DNA of 64,000 nt, taken from Saccharina japonica (taxonomy: Eukaryota > Sar > Phaeophyceae > Laminariales > Laminariaceae). Made by a program: the position numbers and the translations under genes. The notes beneath the pieces were generated by a model. The model did not search any database. It was not told the origin of the DNA and saw only the letters and a list, made by a program, of their open reading frames with translations. The stretch spans positions 248,001 through 312,000 of the forward strand of contig MEHQ01000681.1 in the NCBI GenBank assembly GCA_008828725.1. The letters are read 5' to 3'. Shown piece by piece: positions 1-10,900 of this stretch (position 1 is the stretch's first letter; every line of letters begins with the position of its first letter).

Positions 1-1075
1 GGGCACAATGTACATTATGTGTGCACCAAGAAGGACAAATGGCACGCCAGCACACGGCGCAGGCATTTTGTATACAGGAGTGCACAGTACCTGGTGCTGC
101 ACACACGTACGACCATGCCAGCACGAGGCGCACCGGTCCGCACCAGGAAGAAACAATACACGTCAGCACAGGGCGCATTTTTTCAATGCACAGTACTGCA
201 CACGCGTACGCACAAGGGGTGTCCAAGCCCACGCCAGCACGAGGCGCAGGCACATCTACGCCGGCACGAGTCGCACGCACAACATCCACGCCGGCACGAG
301 GCGCACGCACGCACACGCACATTTTAACCAGTACAAGCCAGCACGAGGCGCACGCACAAAATCAATGCCAGCACGAGGCGCACGCACATACACGTACATA
401 CAGTCGAAGTACATTCCCACGCAAACACAACGAACGAACACAAAAACTAAGGTCGAAGCATCAAATACACGCGACAGCACTCGCAAACATGGGAAAACTC
501 AACAACAAGTAGGGCACGCACGCCAGCATGCGCTCGCGCAGAATGAAACTTTCAATCTCGCACCGGTATATGGCGCACGCAAATGCTCAGCAGGAAGTAC
601 AATCCCACGCCAGCACAAGGCGCGCGCACGCACAGCGGGTAAGCACAGTCCCACGCCAGTACAGGGCACACGCATATCAATAATAATTTTCACGCACAAG
701 TACAGAGAGTAGCACATTTACTCGCCAGTAAACGGTCTAGCCTCATGGACAACCGGAAGCAGACGCACACGCCATTACAAGGCGCAGGCGCACAGGCACG
801 CAGTGTGGTTTCGAGGAGACACATTGGCCGTAACGCAAAATGATTTGACACCCAACATGTGCACATTGGGAATAACAATTCCAAGCTAGCACGAAGAGCA
901 CGCACATAGCACACGGTCAGCATCACAACATAATGTCCAGAGTCGGGCACATGGCAAACGAGGCCGATACGTTTATTACAGGTGCAAGGCCCTAGCACGC
1001 ATATTGCACGTGCACACAAGGCACATGCCAGTCACACGCACGACCACGCAAGCACCGCGTACCAGGCGCACGCAT
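1..1075. repeat. Degenerate minisatellite, CAGCACGAGGCGCACGCACA-like units
   Basis: The stretch is built from irregularly spaced copies of a core resembling CAGCACGAGGCGCACGCACA, dense in the first 400 bases and decaying towards 1075. Open frames occur in several phases because the repeat is poor in stop codons; the predicted peptides are Arg/His/Thr/Ala-rich and differ by frame, which argues against coding. The array is cut by the window edge, so its full length is unknown. Confidence 0.8.
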
Positions 1076-1626
1076 AATTTTCCCCAGTGCCTATGAACAA
1101 GCATACCACCGATATGGGTGAACACGTTGCGGGATCGGTTTAAGGTGAGAATAGTTCGATGTAGCCGACAAGTATTCCTTGTTGTTTTTTTCACGCGGTT
1201 GCTTCACAAGGGGAAGATTTGTCTGCCCGCTAACCCATTGATACGCGTGGCTTGGTTTTCTGGAGAGAAGAGCCAGGAAATGTTCCCAGGACCGATATAG
1301 GCGTGGGGGTCATTGTGGTGTCACTTGTTTTGAGGGGCTGTACTCAACGACACGCGTTTGTATTTCTCCAATGAGCAGACAGACGCTTACCTGAGGTTGT
1401 GTTGCACTAGGGTGGCCAAAGGTATCATGGCGTCACATTACGAGGAAATACAGATACGCACAGGGTTTTTCAATGGCTCGTAAACCAAAACATAAATCAA
1501 TCCGACGTTTTGGTGTGATATGGAAGTTAATTTCTTTCATCGCATAAGTGGAGATACCTACAGTAGTTGTGGCGATAACACTTGACATTATTGAACAAAT
1601 ATGGGGGGACTGTTGGGGGAGAAACA

Positions 1627-1668
<42 letters not shown>

Positions 1669-4198
1669 GTATCCACGCAGACATCAATTGCAGCGTTGCG
1701 ATGCTGATGTATAGCAAACATATCGAAATACACGGCACAAGTTTAGTACCGGTACAAGGAGATAGTGAGATGCGTTCAAGATTGGAGCCCTAAGCACGAA
1801 CAATAGATAAGTGTTACAACTACTTGTTAGAATTACAGCGACAGTGGCTTAGATAAAGAATGCAACATATCTATGTACTACGGGAAATACTGCAGTACAC
1901 ACACGTGTATATATGTATGCATAATAACGTGAATCCCAGCCATATCACGACACACACACTTGAATGCAATGAACTAACAGAAGAGGTAGATCTACCTCGA
2001 GGCAGCACGACTCACGGCGACATCAACACCAACCAAAGGGGCCGAATCAAGGGTAGGGGATTAGGGTAAGGAGAACACCACTCTACGTAAGGGAGACGAG
2101 ACACAGAGTAGCAGCAGATGATTCCATCAATCAGCCAATAAAATATACACCCGCACAGTTCGTATATATTGTAGCATCGTGCTTGCTGTTTCGTGCACAC
2201 TCTCCGACAGGCCCCTGAACCTTGCCCATTGATACTATGGCGAGGACTTTGGTTCGAGGTTGGTGCGATACGCGCGCTCGCTAGTACCGTAGGTTAGGTA
2301 GATTCCGGGTTATAGTCTTGAACAGCATAGGCCTATCACACTGCTCCCTTCGAAAAGACAGGGGCAGAGCAAGCTAAGACTGGCCGTTCACTCGTGCCCG
2401 GCTTGCTTTCAACTCACTAGGCAAATATTGTAGGAGACGGCAGCCTCCTCGTTTTCGTTCCGGGTTGAACGAGAAAACCCAATATTTCGGATTGAGACGC
2501 ACGAACTCGAACTCGAAGCCGAAGGAACGAACTCCGAAGATGGTCGAGCGAGCAACTAAATAGGCGGCGACTCGCAGACGTGAACAACTGCGATTATATG
2601 ATTTGTGTACGTTTTACATGGTTTGCTCAAAGCACGGGGCGTTTAGACCAAACAATAAAATTCCCAAATTAGTACTGGAACGTCTCGGTCCAACGCTATT
2701 AGTAGCGTTCGGCGACAAGCAGTACCAGACGAAAGAGTAATACGCATATTCAGTAGTACACATACTCAAAATGAAGAGTGCTTGCGCGGAGTGAAGTGGA
2801 CAAAGCCGAAACAAAAATAGACGGTACGCCAAGACGCAGGGTAATATTTTCTTGTGGTGGGGAACAAATCAGTTTGTCACACTACTGTAAGAAAAATTCA
2901 AACAACAGTTCAGTTGCGATCGAATTCAAGTGAGGCCAAGACTCAGAATTTGGAAGATTGGCCACCAACGACTGTTTCGGCGGGGGGCCGAAGGTAGTAG
3001 AGATGTAATGTGTCACACAACGACCAAATCAATATGTAACGGTTGACGTAGGGCATCAGGCAACCAGGGCCCAGGCGACTTGCATGGGAGATGGTTATAA
3101 ACAAGTCAAACTTAAAATAAACAATTTGACAAAACAAGCGCACTCCATCCAGGTAATCGATTGACTCATAGAAGATTGGGCGTCTACCTGCCATTGTCAT
3201 CTGGTGCTCGGGAAAATCGGTTTGCTTGCACGCAGCAGGATAGGGGCGGTTCAAAATTCAACAATGGGCGACAATTATGAGCCGACGGAAACAGGAACGG
3301 AAGGCATCCAGGCACAGGCAATGCTCCATTGGTTTAAAGCGTCAGTTACGAACACGAATTAGACGTTGTGCCCGCAAGCCTAGGACGAACGAGGCATTCC
3401 GACAATGCGAATTCTGCGCGGATAACGATGTTAATTCTATCAGGAGGACGAGGAACTTAAACTATGTGTAAATATATCAAGAGGCTATCTATATGCTCGT
3501 GTTTGGAGCAAATCCATTTCAGCAAATAACAGCGCCCAACATCGCGTCAAAAGGAGACACCAGACAACCGATTTGTTCCAACAGGTTGTGTCTTGGCAAT
3601 CACGCGAAGAAAAGCATGCGAAGCGGCGTGGCGTAACCATAACTATCACTGTACCCAAACACTTGTTCTGGTAGATGTATGCGCGAGAAGGAAGACGGCA
3701 CATTGTGGCACGCCATAGAGGTGGGTGACGTACGGACCAGAAACCATTGATGGGATTTTTGTCAACTAAACGGTCCTGGCAAGCGGTTTCGCACCATGAT
3801 CGGCTCCGAGATAATTACGTTGAAAGCAGCGTACAACTTACAAGGAGGCCTGCGCGTAAGCCCCAGCTTGTTTTGACCAACTAGGGTAGGAACAGTGCGA
3901 AGAGTAGTGACTCAGCAAATATATTGCGTTTACATTATGCGGCGGAGAGTGAAGGCGAAACAGGCACGCAATATGCGCACGAGCCATATTTCGGCCACTG
4001 TAGCCACTAATTGAAGCCACATCTGCAGTATGAAAGGCACAGAAGCATAAACGGGGTGCTGCCTATATACTGCATCTGTTTCGGTCGCTTCAGCAACACA
4101 GCGAGAGGCCATTACGCGTTACTCTCATTCAACGCACCTTAGACACCAAATCACTGTGATTCATGTTCAGTTTCCAATGGGAATACCAAGCGAGAGCT
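1076..4198. other. No gene seen; intergenic with an A homopolymer
   Basis: Only short unrelated open frames occur. A run of 34 A at 1634-1667 follows a short T run and could be a retroposon tail, but no tRNA-like or other head was recognised beside it. Confidence 0.5.
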
Positions 4199-4250
4199 GG
4201 GGGGGGGGGGGGGGGGGGAGGTCCAGAGTGTGGGGGGGTGGGGGGGGCGC
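4199..4250. repeat. Poly-G tract and G-rich run
   Basis: Twenty consecutive G (4199-4218) are followed by further G blocks separated by a few bases. Such a tract could form a G-quadruplex and is a common place for assembly error. Confidence 0.9.
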
Positions 4251-4952
4251 AGACCATTTAATCACGCATCCCTACGACGATAATATTCAGCAACAACGTT
4301 CACCAGGGCCGTGACAATGGTAGCGGTACGAGCATATTAATTCGTTGTGGTGTACATGAAAAAGGTCAATATTTCCTTGATTTTACAAACCAACAAGAGT
4401 TATCAAGCCCGTACGGAGCTCACTTCTCCTTCAAAAGCCAGTGAATTATAATAAAGGAGCAGTGCCATAGAAGCGGCGATTACGAGGAGAGACTCCAGTG
4501 TAATATTCCGATCAGCAGGTTTCGGTTTGATGATTTTTTAGCAAGAGACGATCGTCGTCTATTCATGCAACGCGGGTTTTGCAAAGACAAAAATAATGAA
4601 CTATATCCTGGTATAAATATATATATTATGCTGGGCGCACGTGAAGTAGCTCAGTGGTTATATCTGTCCAGAGTGCAGAAAGCAACAGTAGTAGTACAAG
4701 GATGATCAATGAGGTTCCGTTGAGTGACAACGTCGTTCTCATGGGCATTTGCGGCGGATGGTCCAAGACTGATGTAATACTTGCATGTAATACCACAGGG
4801 GATCTACATCTCAAATTACGATGACAAGAACAGCGGAGAGAGCGACCAGGAGAAAGCTATGGAAGAAACAGTCAGTATTCGTATAATACATAAATTATGT
4901 AACTGCGCGAGGCTGCATGAGCGGGAGGGTGGAGAACCGCCGCGGGATAGCT

Positions 4953-5018
4953 GTGCTTCCACCATTCTTATCCCACACTATCTGAAAAGAAGAACCTGTC
5001 CAAAGATACATCCGTATT
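4953..5018 (+). repeat. 66-bp direct repeat, copy 1
   Basis: The sequence from GTGCTTCCACCATTC to ACATCCGTATT is repeated without a visible change at 5441-5506, 488 bases downstream in the same orientation. It is too long for chance and may be a duplication scar or the ends of a short element. Confidence 0.85.
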
Positions 5019-5318
5019 ATTGAGGGAAGGGATGCGAAGAGTAATCAAACAATCCCCTATCCCCGACCATATAAAAGGCGTGATTCAGGACAGACACAGC
5101 CACATCATTTCAGTCCTTTAAAGCCTTTGCTTCTCCCAATATATCAGGGAGAAACAAGTGCTTATTTTGAGACTCCACCCGCCCACCCCACGTAAACCAC
5201 AATATATTAGCACATTATATTTGAAAAATCAAGCAACGTGACACATATAATATAATCGTATGAATACGAGTATGTATACATTGGATGCGGTTCTTCTTTA
5301 TCCGCCGGAGGAAAATGT

Positions 5319-5397
5319 CCCGAGTGTTGGAGTTTGCACATAATCAACTATTAATACGTACATACGAGTAATCCGTATAATCGTAGCAACACTCGGG
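5319..5397. repeat. 79-bp imperfect palindrome with 11-bp ends
   Basis: The ends CCCGAGTGTTG and CAACACTCGGG are exact reverse complements around an AT-rich centre. It could be a tiny MITE or simply a hairpin; no target duplication was found. Confidence 0.6.
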
Positions 5398-5440
5398 GGC
5401 TTTTTTCGCCGACGGGGTGGGAGCACCGACCCTGCGGGAG

Positions 5441-5506
5441 GTGCTTCCACCATTCTTATCCCACACTATCTGAAAAGAAGAACCTGTCCAAAGATACATC
5501 CGTATT
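5441..5506 (+). repeat. 66-bp direct repeat, copy 2
   Basis: Second copy of the unit at 4953-5018, same strand. The flanks of the two copies differ. Confidence 0.85.
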
Positions 5507-6739
5507 CATAGAGTGTGGAAGAATGATTAATGCTATTATGACGGGCGGCCATAATAAATAGGACCAAATATTGTAAAAATCGGAATTATATACCTTGTGT
5601 ATACCGCAGGGGCCAGCCATAACATGGTTTAAACGTCGGATTGGCCATGCCCCCATCATTTTTTCTAATGTGGACTTGATTTTTCGACACGGTGTAGTTC
5701 ATGCACTCGTCAACAGGTTGACCGCCGGCCCTATGCATTATTTTATTTTTTCCAGGAGATATGACCGATCCAAAAACCCGAAAAAACACAAATGCGACCA
5801 AAACTAATCGTTAAAAAAACAAAAAAATAAATAGGGCCGAAGGTGAATGCCTTTGAACGTGCGATTCAAATCCGGGGTTAAAAACTCAGTGCAAAATATT
5901 CAAAATTGAGCGGGGCATCGCAGAAATGCCATTTTTTTCGTAATGACTTGACTAATGTATAGAAATCGAGTTTTGGAAATATCTCTTGATGGGTGGCGAA
6001 TTGGGCAACGAGACTTTCATTGCTCTTCTCTGTGTGTCTTCAGCACTGTCTCGACCAAGTTCCATAGAGATCGAAAACGACGATTTTTACACGAATTTTG
6101 TGTCAAAAAGTTGGTGTTTTTGAGTTTTCGCAGATATCTCAGCGAGATCAAGTCGGGAAAATAAAAAGTATACCAGTAGAAATTTTCATATACGATTTTT
6201 TTTGCATCAGCAGTGGTGTGTCAGGGTTAGTGTCCCCAATTTTTGTAGCCTAATTTGCAGTGGTTCACGAGATCCGACTCAACAAAGCTTTATCCGCTTT
6301 ACGGCTGGCCCAGCTGGTATGGTCCCCCATACTTTGTTGCTCCACTACTGTCTCCACTATTAATAGTGCTTGCTCCCTATTGATTGATTGGCAAGTAAAC
6401 GTCTTGGTTGTACATGAGGAGTGAAAACACCGACAACTGATCGCTGTTCCTCACTCTCCAAACTCACAGCTGACCTTTTTGTTTTGTTTTTGTTTTCATC
6501 AAACGAAAACTCATGGCATCACGCTCACGGCGCCGCTCGGTGGTTCTTGCTGGCTTGCTGGCTAGGACGACGCGGTGACCCTGTGGTGCGTCCGAAGCCG
6601 CACCTGTGTGCTACGAGGGGAGGGGCACGGCTCCTGGGTGACGGGTGTGGCTTTCGATTATTGGGCCAGCCGCCCGGCGTACTACCGGTTTACGTCCGTC
6701 GGGGAGGACGCTCGCCTCTGCATGTGAGTGTTGAACACC

Positions 6740-7290
6740 CCACACAGATCATCTACAGATAGATCTACAGGTAGATCATCTACAGATATATGATCTAAAT
6801 CCTATACATCGTCTAGATCCTAACCTATCGTTATGAGATGTTGTACCGAGATCTGTACGGTACATATCCCAATCTAGCGTTATGATATGTTGTGCCGAGA
6901 TCTGTACGGTACAGGTCCTAACCTATCGTTATGAGATATTGTGCAAGATCTGTACGGTACAGATCCCAACCTAGCGTTATGATATATTGTGCAAGATCTG
7001 TACGGTACAGATCCTAACCTAGCGTTATGAGATGTTGTGCAAGATCTGTACGGTACAGGTCCTAATCTATCGTTATGAGATGTTGTGCAAGATCTGTACG
7101 GTACAGGTTCTAACCTATCGTCATGAGATGTTGTGCAAGATCTGTACGGTACAGATCCAACCCAGGAAGTATTCCCTACAGTAGACCATGCATGTGAGCT
7201 AGATCATACAGTTCATCTTCCCTGAAAGGTCTAGATCATCAAGTGGAAATGATCTATATGATCTGTATCATCTACATGATCTGACTGAGG
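6740..7290 (+). repeat. Tandem ~48-bp repeat with AGATCTGTACGGTACAGATC palindrome
   Basis: About six head-to-tail units of 47-49 bp run from about 6817 to 7165. Each contains a TAACCTAKCGTTATGAGATG-like part followed by an AGATCTGTACGGTACAGATC-like palindrome. Shorter GATC-rich words flank the array on both sides. Related sequence recurs at 15660-15935, 25120-25440 and, inverted, 46260-46510, so this is a dispersed family with a locally amplified unit. Confidence 0.75.
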
Positions 7291-7419
7291 TGTGGAGTGT
7301 CTGCCGGGTGGGTTATGTCGATAAGTTTTAGAGGGAAGCAATGCCGAAAAGAAGTGACGATTACAGCAACAATCGCGTGTGAAGCCCGTTTCTCGCCCCC
7401 TTGCACCATCTCTCCCTCT

Positions 7420-7472
7420 CTCACCCCCCCCCCCTCTCTCTCTTTCTCTCACTTTATTTCTCTCTCGTCCTT

Positions 7473-7553
<81 letters not shown>

Positions 7554-7665
7554 TTCTCTCTGTCTCTTTCTATGTTCTCTCTTTCTCTCTCTGTATCTCT
7601 CTCCCTCTCCCCCTCTCTCTCTATCCCTCTCTACCGTCCCCTCCCTCCCTCCCTCCCTCCCTCCC
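7420..7665 (+). repeat. CT-rich microsatellite, putative 5' UTR or promoter tract
   Basis: An uninterrupted pyrimidine stretch of CTCTCTTT, CTCT and CCCT repeats ends about 30 bases before the proposed start codon at 7695. Pyrimidine tracts are frequent just upstream of protist genes, but here the link to transcription is only positional. The Ser/Leu/Phe-rich open frames through it are repeat artefacts. Confidence 0.8.
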
Positions 7666-7694
7666 CATACCACAAAAGGTGGGAGCATAATGAG

Positions 7695-7961
7695 ATGGCA
7701 GACTCTTTGCTTCACCGAGGGGGGGGTAAACTACGCCGCGCCCCCTCCTCCAGCGGCCGGCAGAGGTACAAGTCGTCCGAAAACCTCAGCGAAAAGGCTG
7801 GCGGTGGTAGTGGTGATGGCGGTGGTGGTGGTAGCGGTAGCGGTAGTGGTGGCTGCGGCGGTGGGGAGGGGGGTTCGGGACAAGAGGCGGCGACGACCCG
7901 AGAGCGAGGGTTTTCTGAAGGAAGTGGCGCTGACGCGCCGGGAAACGGGGCGAACGGAACG
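7695..7961 (+). CDS. Proposed exon 1 of the Gly/Ala-rich gene
   Basis: The ATG at 7695 is the first in frame after the CT-rich tract and starts MADSLLHRGGGKLRRAP. The 89 residues are basic at first, then Gly/Ser-rich (Gly runs at about residues 38-65). The exon stops at an ACG codon directly followed by the donor GTGAGA at 7962. Without splicing the frame would run on into a GTGTGC-rich stretch coding Cys and Ala, which looks non-coding. Confidence 0.4.
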
Positions 7962-10900
7962 GTGAGAAGATCCTGCCGCGGCTGTGTGTCTGTGTGTGCG
8001 CGTGCGTGTGCGTGTGTGTTTTGCTCCCGATGATGCTAAAGGTGCCTCAGGGTAGTAGCTATTAGGGTTGGGGTTAGGGTGGAAGAACCTGGAACCTCTT
8101 TGAGCGTGACAGCCGCGCGGAGCTTGGCCCCTTGGGTGGAAGAACCCGGAACCTCTTAACAGCGTGACAGAGGCGCGGAGCGTGCCCTCTTTTTTGGTTT
8201 TGTGAGACGGTGCTTTGCGCCTCTCGCTCTTTCTTGCCTCGGAGACACCCTCCAGACCCCTTTGTTTTCGCTGCAGACCGCACCGTTTTTGGATGGCATG
8301 TCAATCGACCAGTGCTACGGTGCGTAGGGTTTTTGCCTTGGAGGGGTGGCACCTAATTTTTCTGAGGCCCCTTACTTGATGATAGTATAGGAGCTCTGTA
8401 CCCCCACCCAACAACCGACGTTGAGAAATGTTGTAATATACGTAAGCGTGATGCACCATCAAATGGGCTTACAAATAGTAGGATGCAATACACATTGGAT
8501 GTGAATATTGGAATATTGGGTAGCTACTGAGGCTCCTGGCGTGAGCTACCCAACAACGGACTTTGGAGGGGTTTTTGTTATCTGAGCGCGGTACACGATG
8601 AAATGGGCTTGCAAATAGTAGTGTGCAATACACTTCTTTTTTTTTTTTTAATGGAAAATCTATTGGGTAACTCAGTTGAGGAGCTCTGTCAGTGCGAAAA
8701 AATTAATAAGTTTGGGCTATGCTATAATCAAGTAGTAATACCCTACCGAGGCACGGCTCAATCAATCGCTTGTTTTTTGAGCGGGCGAGTCTTTGGGGCG
8801 GAATATTTTGTTTTTTGTCGGCGATGATCAGCAGCGGTGAGCACTTTGTTCTGCTGTCCATTTTTGTGCGGGGCGCGTGTTTTTGCCTCTAAGCCACGGC
8901 TCGCGCTTCCGCCGTCTTGTCTGGGTGTCATGTGCGAATGATAAAACGTGAATTCGCCGCTCTGCCCTGTGCGGTGTTGAAAAGGCGATACGTGTATAGT
9001 CCGTTCTGTTTCGCGACAACGATTTACTAGACCAGGAACCAGTACGTACCTGTTAGGAGAAAACCAGGGCTCTTCACGGGTCAAGACCCGGCCCGCGGGT
9101 CAGGTCAGGAGGCCTTAACCCGTCAAGAACTGGTCCCACGTATTTGGGGACAAACTACTTAAAATTAGTGTGGGATGGGTTTTTTAGTTCTGAATGGGTT
9201 AATAAATCCATTGGTCAGGTCGGGGCATCGTGCTTTTGTGACCACAGAACTTGCATCTTTCTTAGGATGAAGAATCGACACGGACACTGGGTGTGCTGGA
9301 TGTCGACGGGTAGAAAGAACGGTTTAATGTGAAGTATACATACACACATGAGGTTTTCGAAATATCACGGGTCGGGTCGAGTCAACCCTACCCGACCCTA
9401 CCCTACCCTACCCGCGAGTTTTTATATGACCCATGAAAAGCCCTGGAAAAAGGGCGTGGTATCGCCTGAAAGCGACATTGGAAGATTGCCCTCTGCGCAC
9501 GTGCTAGATGGCAGATGCGGTTGTGGCGCACAAGACGATGCCACAGAGTAGTGGCCGCGTGCAATCTACCCTGGTATTTAGTTTTTCCATGAGCGCAAGG
9601 GTCGTAGGCCGCTATTCATAATATGCGGGTTTTCCTCTTTGCTGTGTGGCGTGTGGCCTTGATCGACAAACTGCGTTGTCCAGCGTCAAAGAAAACAAAA
9701 AAACAAAAAAGAGGGGGAGGGACTAGAACCCAAAATACCCGCGCATACGCTCGAGTTACAACCTACCTGGTATGTCCGACAACCCCCGCGGTAAGTTCCT
9801 ACATTACACAGCGGCAATTCTCCCTGTGGGCTTTGACTCAACCCGCCCCCCCCCCCGCCCCTCCCCTTCCTCCTTCTCAACTGTCAGCTCTAATTATACA
9901 CTAGCAAGAGACCCTGCCACACCATAACAAGTGAACAAAAAGAACGCCCTCTTCTGTTTACAAAACTAGTGCAACATAACCTCGGGTACCCTCCCCCTCC
10001 CTCCACCCTCCCCCACAAAACAAAAACCACACGGTGCAAACAAACCACACAGCAGTGCTACACTACACTCTTCGGACTGAAACTCGCCGCCCACCCCCCC
10101 TCCCCCGCACGCCCTACGCGCAAAAGCCATCTGTGGAGATGGACCCCCCCCCAGACACGCCCGTCCAGGCTGACACCCGGCCTAAACCGCATGCCAAGGC
10201 CTCCGCGAGGGTGGGACTCGCTGATGCCTCACCAGCGGACGGCGGTACGGCCCAGGGGGCACCGCAAGCCGCACCCCCCCCCGCAGCCGCCTCGGGGCGC
10301 GGCCCGCTGAGCCTCCCAGGCCGAGGGGTCTTGTTCTTCGGAGGCGGAGCTGCGAGAAAGGAGTTGCGAGGAGGAGGGGGGGGCGTTAACGGGTATGCAG
10401 CGGGTAGTGTCCCCGGTGGAGGAAGCTCGGCTCTCGGAGGCTTGGCGCTCGGTGGGGGTAAGCGAGGGAAGAGTGCTGCTGCGGGGGGCGCCGAGTCGGT
10501 AGGCTCCGGTGGCGGCGGTTGTAGCAGCAGCGGTGGCGGCGGTAGCGGGGGGGGAGGGAAGGGGGCGGAGCACGGGAATGGGGGAGGCGTCGTTGAGGTG
10601 GCAGTGGGGTTTCCAGCGCTGAGCAGGCAGGCGGCGCCGAGGGGGGAGCCGTTGTGCTGTAAGCGCCTGGCGCAGGTGCCGTTGAGCCGGGTGGTGGTGG
10701 TGAGGGCGGGCGTGGTGACGCTGTGCGCGGAGGGCTTCCTGAGGTTGTGGGCGCGGCCGACCCTCGCGCCACCGCTGCCGCCCTTGAGAGAAGACGCCAC
10801 GCGAGGCCGGAGTTTGAAGGCGTTCGCCGCCGCGAGGGGCAAGGTGAGGGGTGTGAGAGTACGAGTATAGTAGCCATTCTTTTTCCACCAGGTGTTTTCC

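Larger units (their letters stand above)
4220..6739. other. No gene seen; intergenic
   Basis: No coding region is supported. The stretch holds a pair of 66-bp direct repeats, a small hairpin and a fragment resembling the mariner-like MITE family (near 5548, a CCATAATAAATAGGACC-like end). The 113-residue open frame at 6421-6762 has no recognisable domain and is not supported. Confidence 0.45.

Noticed and set aside
1-1075. CRISPR-like array
   Set aside because: Units are variable in length and sequence with no distinct spacers, and the DNA is eukaryotic.
7297-7690. Long Ser/Leu/Phe-rich open frames
   Set aside because: They are translations of a CT microsatellite and appear in several phases.
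9700-9775. tRNA-like sequence on the - strand with GGTTCTAGTCCC and a T6 run
   Set aside because: The length fits a tRNA, but only five acceptor pairs and three T-stem pairs form and no D-arm or anticodon arm is visible.
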